Shown here: positions 9,242 through 19,900 of the stretch, piece by piece | Position numbering within the stretch: the first letter of the stretch is position 1 | Layout: every line of letters begins with the position of its first letter | NCBI GenBank assembly: GCA_026873275.1 | Contig: JANTUC010000004.1 | Span: forward strand, 2,170,001 to 2,234,000 | Reading direction: 5' to 3' | DNA length: 64,000 nucleotides | Source: Pseudopithomyces maydicus | Lineage: Eukaryota > Ascomycota > Dothideomycetes > Pleosporales > Didymosphaeriaceae | Notes under the pieces: model-generated | Told to the model about the DNA's origin: nothing | What the model saw: the letters and a program-made list of their open reading frames with translations, nothing else | Database searches by the model: none | Translations under genes and position numbers: made by a program

Positions 9242-10403
9242 CTAGTCGGAGTACCGGCGCCACTTCCACCCACGAGTCCACTCCGATCCACTTCCCCACA
9301 AAGCCATCAGTTTCCTGAGAGTCATCCTTAAAATCTCCGCCAACCATCGTAAGACTGATATTATTAATCGACATAGCTTCCTCAAAAGTCCGTCAGGCGG
9401 CCTCTTTTTGGGCACGGTATTATTCATCTCTTCCTCAGTGGGAGGTTCGCCAAAATCCGACTGCATGATTGGAGAGAGCCCCGAGTAATCCGATCCGACT
9501 ACACTTCCTGCATCTGAAAACGATCGTGGTGTATATGGCACCAATGGTGAGCCATCACTATAAGTTTGACTTCTAGGACTGGCCGTCTGTGTATGTGATC
9601 GTACAGGCGTCGCTGGGATGTGCAATGGTGGATATGGAGACGTCATTGCGCGCCGCTGTCCCGTTTGCACCGGGGATTGAGGACCAGGTTCATAATTGGT
9701 AAGGACTTTGGTCTTCGCTAGCAACTTATCGCAGGATTCGCGATCGAAGCGAAACGCCTGGATATACGGGGTATTTGGGTTCGCGTATGGTTTCAGTAAT
9801 GCCCATTCTATCTTATACACGTGGCGTATATTAACGTAGGAGTCCCACCGGAGAGTTGCACCTTGCTGCAATTCTAGGGTAGGAAACCGCTTCTGCATCT
9901 TTTTGGAAGTGGCATCTGGGTGAGTTGGCGATGGTGATATAGGAAGGTACCATGAGCGGCGTGATGTGTGGAACTCATTGTCCTTGGAATATATCTCATG
10001 CAGACGCTTGCCTTGGAAAGACGTAACCTTTAAGTTGGTAAGTATAGACACATCATGTGTTTTGGAAAGGATTAATGCTTACTATGTGGAAGTGTATGCA
10101 TTCTGGTTCTTCTGCTGGCCGGGATACAACTACTACTGGATGATTGTATATGCCCTCTTCTACCGCACCTTTCCCATGAGCTCTCCGTACCGCTCTCGGA
10201 GGTAATTCTTCTTTGGGTGGAAGCCAGAACACTCGACCGAGGACCACATCAGCCTCATCCGCTCGCTTGGTTTCTTTTTGTGTCGATGCCCCTCGAGGGA
10301 CCGATGGTCTCGCATGGGTAGCAGTTGGAAACGTATTCCCATAATGGGCATTAGCGTATGGGTATGAACCATACGCTTCGTACGAGTAAGAGTAGTTCGC
10401 CAT
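9242..10403 (-). CDS. Fungal-specific hypothetical protein with W-L-P-P motif N-terminal domain
   Basis: A 368-aa protein from two exons, 10403-10083 and 10027-9242, with a 55-nt intron (donor GTAAGC, phase 0). After a Tyr-rich start, residues about 50-190 form a compact conserved-looking domain: VVLGRVFWLPPKEELPP, RAHGKGAVEEGIYNHPVVVV, FHIVTSFQGKRLHEIY, RRSWYLPISPSPTHPD and ATLRWDSYVNIRHVYKIEW. From memory this resembles a small-molecule- or RNA-binding beta-rich domain family restricted to fungi, but I cannot name it. Residues 215-310 are Ser/Pro/Thr-rich and likely disordered. The C-terminus (LLRKLCRLIISVLRWLAEILRMTL) is a basic amphipathic or membrane-associating helix. Function unknown. 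Confidence 0.75.
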
Positions 10404-11583
10404 CTCGACCGTAATTCAAGTTCAGTCTGTGACAACCTTCCTATATAGACTTGACAACTTGTGGCTCCGCAACTCATATATACTAGCCACACTACGCCTT
10501 AGATCCCTTTGTCTCTGCCCACGCCAGGCTGCGGTGACATTGGGGGCTCCAAAAGCATTAAGGTGGATGCCCTTCCGATCCGGTCGGGACCGGGGCACCC
10601 TACTCGCAATCCTAGCCCTAACTCGCCCCGCCTTGACGCATTCCTTTCTAGTCTTCAGCATACCAGGTGTGGCGCATGAAGGATTTATCGAATTTCATTG
10701 GACGTGGGATATCGGCGTGGGCGATCAGCTGGCCCCATGTGGCTGCGGCGCATGATGCGGCTCCTCGCAAAGTACAGGGTCTAGAGCAAAATGGTATCCG
10801 AGCGCTAGATTGAGCCTCACCCAAGCGCATGCCGAGGAAGAGAAAAGGGCGCGGAAATTACATGTGAGCAGTCAGAACTGTGCCATACAAGTCATGATTC
10901 TGTAATGTTTGCACCCCTTGAGAAATGAGTCTACGAGGCGGAATCGCCTATGATTAGGCCCTCGACGGCACCGTTCCATCTAATCGGTAGTAGCGCTTCG
11001 GACTTGACGCACGTAACCTTCCATGGCGCGTCTTATGTGAACAATTCTCGCGAAAAAAAACATTCTGATTCGCGCAGACGGTCCATTTTCTGGCACGAAT
11101 GGAGGAATCACAGAGCAGAAATTTGTGTGGAGTGGCTGTGGGTGGTACAGTACATGAGCGAAATTGTACGTGTGCTTTGGAGAGTGACGTCCGAGGTGTG
11201 CACGCCTGACTGCCCAGGTGTCCAGTGCTTTCAACGTTGTACCAGGCCTCCAGACTAATGGGAGCCCCGAGGATGCATCCGAACACCTGGTCGGGTCCTG
11301 CGATGACGAACGCGCCGTTGATCTTCGTGGCCATTAGCCACACTTGCTTCATTTGGTCATCGTGTGGGGGCATCTAGTCTGGTGTAATACATCTCCACTG
11401 CTAACTACCTCCCCATTCAGCATTCACCGCGCCCGTTAGGCCGCCAGGCAATCACATAACAGCGGACATTCCGAACGCTGACTCCTTTCCCCTACCTCGG
11501 CCCATCTTCGTTCCTGTTCGCCCAGAGATTACTCCTTCCTCTCTCCTTCCCTTCACAACGAATACTGATTATCGATTGTGGCT
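10404..11583. other. Gene-poor stretch, 1.2 kb
   Basis: The largest frame here, at 10954-11373 on the minus strand, shows no domain, no fungal codon or intron pattern and no family resemblance, so I do not call it. The stretch should carry the promoter of the hypothetical gene ending at 9242. Confidence 0.55.
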
Positions 11584-12621
11584 TTATCGACCCCACAGCC
11601 CGCTAACCTTCTCGCCAAAACCCGACGCCATGGTGCTGAACCTCCGACTTCCACTGCGTTCTCGAGCCGCGGCTCTACCCGCTTGCATCCTCGGCTCCAC
11701 ACCTCTCAACTCGAGCTTGAACATGTCCGTCTTTGCGCCGAGGCCTTGGAGCTGACGGATAGGGTGGGCCACATTTCTGTCCCATAGGTCGTTGCTAACT
11801 TCTTGCCCGTTCTGGCCATAACTCTTCTGTAAAGGATGCTTGAATCTATCAGCATCCGCACGACTTCTCCAATGAAATATTGTAATGAGTGTCTCATCCC
11901 CCGTACTCCGCTCTTCTTCATCCTCGGCATAGAAGAGAGACATGTTCTTCTCTTCAGAATTGGTGCTTATCAAAGCTGGTCTGCTGCCAAAATTCTCATA
12001 ACCGCTTCCGATTGAACTGGAAGGAGATATCGGCGTTCCAGGATGTAATTCAGCCCACGCCCAGAAGTCGTGTACAAGATCACCCGGTTTACTGAATGCT
12101 GCCTGACCGCCCACACCTACATGAGATGATAGTGCAGACCGTGAGGGATCCCAGCCAAAGCGCTTTCCGACTGCGCTAGCTACGCCCGGATCGGGCGCTT
12201 GAACCACGATGATATCGCATGATATTCTTTCATCAGGTGACGATGCCGCAAGCGATATGACGGAATAATTGAGGTAGATATGTCGAACGCTCGGAGGTGC
12301 CGATAGATGCTTCAACAGGGGTTCGAAAACTGGCGACGTGCCATCATGACAAGTCTCGCTTGCTGTGGTGAGAATGGCGACCATGGCTGGATTAGCAGTA
12401 CATGGTGACCAGGCGGTGAATGTTGTTGGATGCGATGTGGTCTCAGCCGCGTCTGTAATGTTATTCAACAAGGTGTTGAGAGCAACATAGGCAGATGTGT
12501 GGCTAGCAGTGACTGGCGCCTTGAAAGGTAAGGTAACTAGGCAAACCTCCAAAGACGGCCTTGCACTCGGGAAGGTTTGGACAGCATGTTCCCGGTTATT
12601 GCATGTTCTACAGCAAGACAT
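11584..12621 (-). CDS. Fungal hypothetical protein, possible dimeric alpha/beta-barrel fold
   Basis: A single-exon 345-aa protein beginning MSCCRTCNNREHA. The ATG at 12621 is preferred over an upstream TTG in the same frame. There is no signal peptide or transmembrane helix. The segment ETLITIFHWRSRADADRFKHP and the following KLELRGVEPRM resemble the C-terminal beta-alpha-beta unit of ABM/dimeric-barrel proteins common in ascomycetes, which is a weak resemblance. The C-terminus is basic and Ser-rich and probably disordered. Function not known. Confidence 0.7.
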   Translation of the reverse strand: MSCCRTCNNREHAVQTFPSARPSLEVCLVTLPFKAPVTASHTSAYVALNTLLNNITDAAETTSHPTTFTAWSPCTANPAMVAILTTASETCHDGTSPVFEPLLKHLSAPPSVRHIYLNYSVISLAASSPDERISCDIIVVQAPDPGVASAVGKRFGWDPSRSALSSHVGVGGQAAFSKPGDLVHDFWAWAELHPGTPISPSSSIGSGYENFGSRPALISTNSEEKNMSLFYAEDEEERSTGDETLITIFHWRSRADADRFKHPLQKSYGQNGQEVSNDLWDRNVAHPIRQLQGLGAKTDMFKLELRGVEPRMQAGRAAARERSGSRRFSTMASGFGEKVSGLWGR

Positions 12622-13694
12622 TGTAGGCTTGACCAATATTAATCAATCCAAAAGTCTGTGGGTATGATATTGTTTCGAGTCGCCAACACAAGGTCGATGG
12701 AGTAGAGTAGAGAAAGCGAGGGTAAGGTTCTGTGAGCGAGTGCAGTACTATATCAATATGATAGCAGGAGTAAAGCGAAGGTATTTCGATTTCGAAAAGC
12801 ACAGAAACGATCTGTTTAAGCTCCAATGTGATGGAGCTTCTGCAAGTGACGCTGATTGGTCTGAGCGGTTGAGGAGGAAGAGGCTGTGAGAGGGGTAAAT
12901 TAAGGTGGAGCGGGTTGAGCGGTTTCAGCGGGTTTGCCGAGTGTAAAAGCGAGAGACAGGAGTGCCGAAACGAAAGAAGTTGAAATGTATGAATTGCACG
13001 GATGTTGAAGGTGAGAGTTCAGTATATACGTGTACCTAACTACTGGTGGAGGCTAGCTTGCAGGTGAGGTCACGAAAGTTGCCTCCAGCACCGCCCACTT
13101 GCCTTCTGGTAAATTTAGTACGCGAAATCGGAATGCGCAAATGCGCTTCGGCGTTTCAGAATAGCTTACATGTTTTGTGGGGAAATCGCTTCGGTAGACG
13201 AACATACAGAAGCAGGCGGGCGTAATGTTGGAGTCACTGGCCTCGTAGTCGATGAGAAGCCAATCAAGAGCACGCTATCACTCCAGCGTGACCACCAGTA
13301 AGGTTACTAAACAGCAGGTTGATATGCATTTTACTGAGTAATGCAGAACGATTGCGACGAATTGTGGCGGAGCTCAGTTCTAAGTCGATCGCTAGGACGT
13401 GGACACTAGGGCCAGCGTGCTAGTCTCCACTCGGCAAGGCGTAGTATCTAAGTGCGATCTTACGGCTTTGTAGCAGCCTCTCGCTATCGAGTAGTGACAT
13501 TAGAACTGGTCCGATATATATTGGAATGGTAGCAAAAATTCCAGTATCATGTCAAACTGTCGTGTGGGATAAATAATTTCACCATTTAATACAATTGATA
13601 TTGTGATAATTGCATGGGAATCAACATTCCTCTATCGACACGGATTATCTGTCCAAGTAGTCTTTACTATTTGGCGAAACAACCTGGGATATAT
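12622..13694. other. Intergenic, 1.07 kb
   Basis: It lies upstream of the 345-aa hypothetical gene and downstream of the PLC-like gene. I see no open frame of interest and no repeat. Confidence 0.55.
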
Positions 13695-15128
13695 TTACAG
13701 TAATGCTGCAGCTGCCACTGCAATAAAAAGAGCAAGATATGTAGATGACGGTGTATGTAGGCTCAATCCAGAATTTGCGGCCTTTCCACAACATTCGCGG
13801 TTGTATGTAACATTGTTGGCGCGTGCAGCAACCTCGAACACCGATCCGTTCATCGGGGATCCGTAGTTATAATAGTCAACGAGAAGAAAATTGGGAGGAC
13901 GGCCCCACATATCTACGCAAAAATCAGCATCGGTTGTCATAGGCAGGCCGAGTACATGGGACTTACCTGCACAAGTAGTCGACATATTTCCTAAACTGCC
14001 CGATCCATTTACTCCGTTTGTTTGGTTCAGCTCCGCCGTATTCGGTATTAGTAGATTTAGACCCGCAAGGCTGACCTGAACGTTGAGGTTGTGGTTGGCC
14101 ATGTACAACATATCTCTTGATCTATTCTCCGATAGGCCATCCGGACGTTGGATTTCACACGTAAAATCCTCGCTTGTGGGGCTGAAAGGCGTTTCCCACA
14201 TATTGTAAAACTCCCAAAGCAGATATGGTACCGCCTTTGTGTTGAAATTGTAATCGATAAATGTTATGACACGCTTTCCAGAGATAATCATCTCTCCCAA
14301 TGTAGGCCAGTCATCAAGTGTCATGGCCGTTTTGGGTGGTTGATATATATAGGGTAGAAGCCCGGACGCTTCAATGGACTCGGCAAAGTTTTCAGAAGTG
14401 ACAAGTGGATTGCCATCGCTATCCTTGTCTTGCCAGTTGTAATTTCCAAAAAGAATGGTAATGACATCGAAAGGGTGGACTGCTACCCATTCTGTAACTG
14501 TGCGTAGATAATCCTCTACCGTTCCAGCGTTTAGTAGGTCGCAACTTGTGTGACAGTAGTAGAGAGTGCCATTCACATAATGTGCCTGGCCCTGAAGCAT
14601 GCGGATGCCGTCATCGAGTTGTTGTGTTACTGTTAACTCTTGATTGCTAGCAACATTTCTCTGCCTAACAAATGGGCTATTATGAGCGCACACCTCTGTT
14701 ATATTTGAGTATTTCCGGTTGCAAAGTTCAGGATAATTGTTGCAAGGCTGGGTATTGACTGGTGCGGCCGCCGTCGATGTGGTCGCTGTTGCGTTTCCGC
14801 CCAAGATGCTTGACGACGACCGCGTGCCGCCGATTAATCGGGTATACGTTGCTTCTGATTGCGCACTAGATGCTGTGGTATTCAATGAATTTGTCCCGGA
14901 TGTTGCGCTGACCAGAGTCGCGGTTGCGATTGTGCTACCATCAAAATCTGAGGGTACAGTGACAGCCGGTGCCTCTCCACCAGAAATGCTTGCAGTGGTT
15001 CCAGTGATTGTGATGATTTCGACAGACGAACTCTCCAATTGTGCCATCGCAAGATTCGTGAGCCATAGTAGGCGGAGCAACGATCCCATCGTGATTCGTC
15101 GGATTGGTGTAGTTTTCTCTCTTTTCAT
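13695..15128 (-). CDS. Secreted PLC-like phosphodiesterase, probably GPI-anchored
   Basis: Predicted 459 aa after removal of a 54-nt intron (13913-13966, GTAAGT...GCGTAG). That intron is in frame and stop-free, so the unspliced frame also reads through (477 aa). Splicing restores the segment CADMWGRPPNFLLVDYYN expected of the family. A signal peptide is visible (LLRLLWLTNLAMAQ), starting from Met1 or from Met14 (15089). Residues about 30-125 are a Ser/Thr-rich stalk. The TIM-barrel PI-PLC-X-like domain follows, with the two expected histidines at H149 (AHNSPF) and H193 (CHTSC). There are many N-glycosylation sequons and the C-terminus is a hydrophobic tail (YLALFIAVAAAALL) of GPI-signal type. 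By family knowledge these are extracellular phosphodiesterases of uncertain substrate. It likely acts at the cell surface. Confidence 0.85.
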   Translation of the reverse strand: MKREKTTPIRRITMGSLLRLLWLTNLAMAQLESSSVEIITITGTTASISGGEAPAVTVPSDFDGSTIATATLVSATSGTNSLNTTASSAQSEATYTRLIGGTRSSSSILGGNATATTSTAAAPVNTQPCNNYPELCNRKYSNITEVCAHNSPFVRQRNVASNQELTVTQQLDDGIRMLQGQAHYVNGTLYYCHTSCDLLNAGTVEDYLRTVTEWVAVHPFDVITILFGNYNWQDKDSDGNPLVTSENFAESIEASGLLPYIYQPPKTAMTLDDWPTLGEMIISGKRVITFIDYNFNTKAVPYLLWEFYNMWETPFSPTSEDFTCEIQRPDGLSENRSRDMLYMANHNLNVQVSLAGLNLLIPNTAELNQTNGVNGSGSLGNMSTTCAGKSHVLGLPMTTDADFCVDMWGRPPNFLLVDYYNYGSPMNGSVFEVAARANNVTYNRECCGKAANSGLSLHTPSSTYLALFIAVAAAALL

Positions 15129-15801
15129 GTATCTTCATATAAGTACGAGGGGTATTTAAGGAAGCTCGCTCTTGAAAGTTCGATTATGGGGTCCTTGGAA
15201 ATCGCCAGGGGCTTGCCAAGCAGTGCACTAAATGCTGGCTTGTGTCGCAGGAGTCCACTCGATAACTCCAGAGCTGCAACGAGAGAAGCGATATTATTGC
15301 GATGACAATGAACGCAAAAACAAAAACCAGAGAAAGAGAGAGGGAGAAGGAGAGAGACGATAGAATAATGTATAGTTGGAATGTTGCTCGCAATTGACAA
15401 GCCAGAACACGTAGGCGATCAGATTTCTGGTCAAGAAGTATGACGTCGATCCTCCACCCACGCCCCACAATTTCGATGATCAAGCTTTCGGCAACCGGCG
15501 ATCCAGCCAGTTCTAGATGAGTATCGGTGCGTCTTGGATATATGATATTCCACGGAGTTGTTATTGTTACAGATCGCACACGTAAATCTCCATATAAATT
15601 GGGAAGTAATGTACACGACGAAAGCCAGGTCAGTGAAATAAGCGATAATTACGCCACCTTACTTATTTTCGATTGGTTTGTGAAACTAAAATACAGTGCC
15701 AACATATGTACTATGACATTTGAATAGACAAGCGCGCTTCGTGTATGTTGAGACTCCGCCCATGGAGCATTCAAGTACAAAAAAATCATTAATGCGCTAG
15801 A
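15129..15801. other. Intergenic with purine tract
   Basis: This 673-bp region upstream of the PLC-like gene includes a nearly pure AG run at about 15329-15359. No gene is recognised. Confidence 0.55.
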
Positions 15802-16457
15802 TCACGAACTGAAGAGCTGTTCGAACTGGTTTTTTCCCTCGAGTGCCCTAATCTCCTGCTTCATAACATCAATGCGGTAATTCTTGAAAGCTCTTTCTAT
15901 TCGCTCCTTGGCTTTTGCATCTTTGGTGATCTTGCGCGACGCGGACGCAGTGCCCGTTAAAAACCCAGCTTCTCCGCCAAGAAAGAGGCCTCCTAGAGAG
16001 AAAAAGAAATACGTGGCCGCGTCGCCCCACTTTGATGGGGTGAGCTGCTTCGTGAGGTCTGGGATAGGCTCTATTTTTCTGAATTAGTACGAGTGGCAGG
16101 CGATACATTTAGCACGAGCACTACACACCTGTTCTGCCATCGGCGAATCGAACCTCAACTGGTTTTTCCATTGCTCTGAAAGCATTGAAATATGCCAGGC
16201 GCATAGATCTTAAGCGGAACGCGCAGTATACGCCGAAACCGAGGCCGATCAATGAGCCTACTTTGGCGTGTGTGGATACTTTGCTGCCTGCGCTTCTCAA
16301 TATATTACGGTCGGACTGATCCAAGCTTAAGACTTTTAGCTGTTATCACTGCTGAATTTGTTCCAGTAACATACTCGTGCTGCATATGCTCTTCCGCCAG
16401 CTTGCGAAGTTGCCCGCTGCGCCCATCCCTGAATGCTGCAAGAGACGAATTATTCAT
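15802..16457 (-). CDS. Small conserved fungal membrane protein, two helices
   Basis: A 182-aa protein from three exons: 16457-16375, 16325-16129 and 16070-15802 (549 nt, phases consistent). The protein has two hydrophobic segments, about residues 45-62 (VGSLIGLGFGVYCAF) and 112-132 (YFFFSLGGLFLGGEAGFLTG). Both are glycine-rich, as in helices of organelle membrane proteins. A charged C-terminal helix follows (KAKERIERAFKNYRID). The pattern is common in ascomycetes and may be mitochondrial, but I do not know a function. The third exon must begin at 16070, because the nearer CAG acceptor would give a stop codon. Confidence 0.75.
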
Positions 16458-16777
16458 GGCGATGTTACGATTGACCTGTAGTGTTTGTAATTGTGAGTTA
16501 TCCTGTCCCTGTTTCTTTGATGCTCAAGTTTTTTGGAAAAGTTCTGGTATTTAAATAGGCATGGGCTGTAGTTGAACGCACCAATCGGAACGCGTAATTG
16601 GTACGTCACATCGTCGTGGATGCCCGCTAACCCATGCACGTCACAGCGGTATCACCCACTCCCCAGTTTCTATCGTCACGTTTCTACAATTCCTGTATTT
16701 TACCGAGATTGCGGGGATTGATCTGTGTACGTAGTCTTGACGACACTTGGAAGACTAAGCGTAGCTACCGAGACAGT
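16458..16777. other. Intergenic, 320 bp
   Basis: A spacer between two minus-strand genes, with nothing recognised in it. Confidence 0.5.
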
Positions 16778-17735
16778 TCAGCCTTGTGCTGTCAAAGTCT
16801 TCACCTTGCGGTACACGGCAGCATCAATCGATGTGCATGCACTCATGCATTTTTCCGTCCACTCTGTCATGGGATCCAGAGGTTTCACCTCTATTCCAAC
16901 ATTGTTCCCCTCCCCAAACTGATGAAGGGCTACAAAATCCAAGCCTGTCGGTTTCCCAAGATTCCGGGTCTGGAACAATGGGCTGTATCTCGTTGTCCTT
17001 TGGTAGCCTGGCTCTCTTGACATCTGTTCGTTGTGTTCTTCACGATACCAAGCATCCAGATCCTTCTCGTTCCCAGGCGCTGGTTGCATCGCCGCGTAGA
17101 TCATTGTGTCCACTCCATCTGAATTTCAGTTAGCGATTGAAAATTACCTGTATCCGACCAATTATACATATACATCATAGATAGCATGGCTCGGCTCACA
17201 CTTTTGAAAAAGAAAATAGTATAGGGTGATTGTTGAAAGCAACGCAAAGTATCATGAAGAGCTCAGGCGTGAATTGCCTCCCGTTTGGCTCAAGGGTAAA
17301 CAAATTTGTGTTTTTAGACTTACCAGTAGTAGTTCCACTGCTCCCATATAGCTGAATCTGTGATAGGATTCTTGATTCGAAATCAATGAAATCGTCCACT
17401 GGCCCATCTGTCGGGAAAAGATCGCTTGTCCGAGGAATGGTATGCAAGCCACCACCAACTTTATGGTTCTGGTCGCCAAACTGCAGAAGTTCGAGGTTCT
17501 CTACTTCCATAACTATCATCCATGGTCTCCCATAGCTTGGACTCGCCGCTTTCCAAGACGTGATCAATTTGACAAGACCTGTTTTCAAAACAGCCGGAAG
17601 ATAGAACTCATAAAACCACTTCTCAAGGGTTTCTTGCGAAAGTTGTGAATTTTCTTTGAGTGTAACGAGTGCTTGCATCATGCCTGAACCAGACCATGTA
17701 GGCGCGTCTCTGCTCGTTTCTGCCGGTGTCGACAT
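16778..17735 (-). CDS. EthD-like dimeric alpha/beta-barrel protein
   Basis: A 250-aa protein from exons 17735-17324 and 17118-16778 (753 nt, phases consistent). The intron is 205 nt, long for this window. The protein has two similar halves, each with the layout of an EthD-like ferredoxin-fold unit: QETLEKWFYEFYLPAVLKTG in the first and DLDAWYREEHNEQMSREPGY in the second. The latter is the best match to the family's W-Y-x-x-E-H motif. Fungal members are uncharacterised, and some related proteins act on polyketide-like or ether substrates. I chose the ATG at 17735 (MSTPAETSRDAPTW) over an upstream TTG. No membrane or signal segment is visible. Confidence 0.75.
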
Positions 17736-19900
17736 TCTGTACTGGATCACTGGATTGGATCGGAATGCAGGATAAAAAGAATTATGGGTTAGAGAAGAGT
17801 CAAGTAGATTCTTGCGTTCTATCACGCGTCCTGTGCCGCAGTGCTTACTCCGCGCTGCTGCGGGCTTGTCGTGCAAACTTGTCGTGCGGAGTTGCTTACC
17901 CGTGCAAACTGAGCATTAGCGCATCGTTTTGAGAATAGCGTATAATGGTTTAAGTGTTAGTGTAGGATACACCCACGGTGCTCTACCCCGTTACAACCTA
18001 TCTTTCCATTAACGTCGTAAGGACCTTACTTCATCATGTCGACAACAGTAAAATCGCAAATTGAACGCAATAAGTTCATCGGATAGAAAGGGAGCACCAG
18101 AGCTGCTCTACGACGTTAATTGCTCAATAGGCGATAAAGCCTGAATTTGGCCTTGGACAAGTCTACTTTTGAAACAAGAGCCTGAACTGGTAAGTTGAGT
18201 TGTACAAATGATGGCTCACTTCTTGAGTAGCTGGGCCTAGAATTTCCTTGTCAGTCGATGGATCGACAGGCCTAAAACCACTATCCCACATTGTAGAAGG
18301 TATTTTTCCCGGGACTATTATTACTGGAATTATGCGACTCATACTCACTGTCCACATCAAGTTTGCCGCAATGGCGGGCTTGTGGTTGATGAATGAATAG
18401 AGCTAACAGGACCCACGTCGATAACTTTAGACATCGCACTGTATGCTTTGAGACGATGGACTACTATGCAGTGTGTCAAAATACAAATTCATTATGACCT
18501 GGAGGAACCTCTACATTTTTGAGCACATACAACAATGGACTAGTCTGTGTGGAGCTGCTGGTGCTGTGGTACAGTACCTATGTACTGCTCGGGACAATGC
18601 TTCGATAACGCCCCCTTCCTCCCTCCCCTTCTGCATCATCTAATCTTATTATAGCAATTAAGCCTTACGAAATGGGCAAAAACGAGCGTAACGAGCAGTC
18701 CACTCTCAAAGATTCATTGCAATAATGGGGTCCAGGCAACCTCAATCTATTTTCAGCACGGGGCTTTTTCTGAATCGATGCAATAATCGGGGCTATGTCC
18801 ACATCCGTAAAGCCAAACCCGTACCCTAGCCTTTGCTCACGCGAGTTGAAATCCCACCAGAGTGGTACCGTCTTCCATTGCCTGCATCCTCACAAATTAA
18901 TGAACACTGACAACGTGGGCTAAGCGCGCACAGCGCCAGCCCTATGGATTAACGCGTAACAGCGCCTTATCGATTGAACAGCGAAATGCTAAGAAATCGG
19001 ATTTGGGGAGCAAACATCCGCAAAGTGTCCCGGTGTGCACATCCGTCGTTATTAGGCATGGGGACAGGGAAAACGTGTGTGATTTAAAAGAAGGGACGGC
19101 GCGACGGGAGGATGCCGTCCATAGGGCTGACAGGCTGTGTTCGGATTATTCCATAGGCTGCGGAGGTCCTTTTTGGCTCACCGATGGGAGTGTGGAAAGC
19201 GCACATCTAGCCGCTATCTAGACATGTGAGATTGACAACATCAAAGACTTGGAACTGTAAGCAGCGAGGCATCTTCGCACGGAAAAAGATATTCATAGAC
19301 CTCGCAGCTTAGTCTTCGTGCATCGAGATACGGTATGACTGCTTTCTTCGACGATCATCTTTGCCTGAGCCTTTCTTACGACAGGCGCCCGATTGTAAAG
19401 TGAGCCTCAGCGATGGTGAACATTAACAATGTAAGAGGACCACTATGACAGGGTCGCGGCTGACGATAATATGCCTTGACAGGCGCTGATCGAAACATCT
19501 GCACGTCGCCACCCAATCATAGCCGCGCCGGGAACATGAAGAAACTGGTGCCCAACCATGGTAGGTGCTGTGTAACAATAAGCCACAGCTGTTGCGCGGC
19601 AGTTCGTCGTGATATTTTCTGGGTCACTTTGGCCTAGCTCGTGTTTGCTGATACATAACTTTCGATGTTGTGTGATGTTCAGACTAGTATTAAGTTTAGT
19701 CTGCCCACGGGCTGAGGACCGCTGGACTTTGATGGTCAGCTAATGTCTCACCTGTCTCTAAGTAAACCTTTTTACACACTTTATACGCTTGTATTTGATA
19801 TTCCTATTTTCATAACCCAAGCCCATTCCCTGAAAACGGTGGATGAGGTTTTCATCGCTCAAGCGGCCCCATACAAAACTGAAACAGGCCGAGTGACACC
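17736..19900. other. Gene-poor stretch, 2.2 kb
   Basis: No frame above about 77 codons is convincing. I found no transposon termini, tRNA-like T-loops or extended repeats. It should contain the promoters of the divergent EthD-like (-) and rhodopsin-like (+) genes. Confidence 0.5.

Noticed and set aside
10954..11373. 139-codon minus-strand frame
   Set aside because: No motif, and overlapped by an opposite frame of similar length.
16141..16150. GAATCGAACC, resembling a tRNA T-loop on the minus strand
   Set aside because: It lies inside a supported exon, and no cloverleaf can be drawn around it. Other T-loop-like strings in the window also lacked stems.
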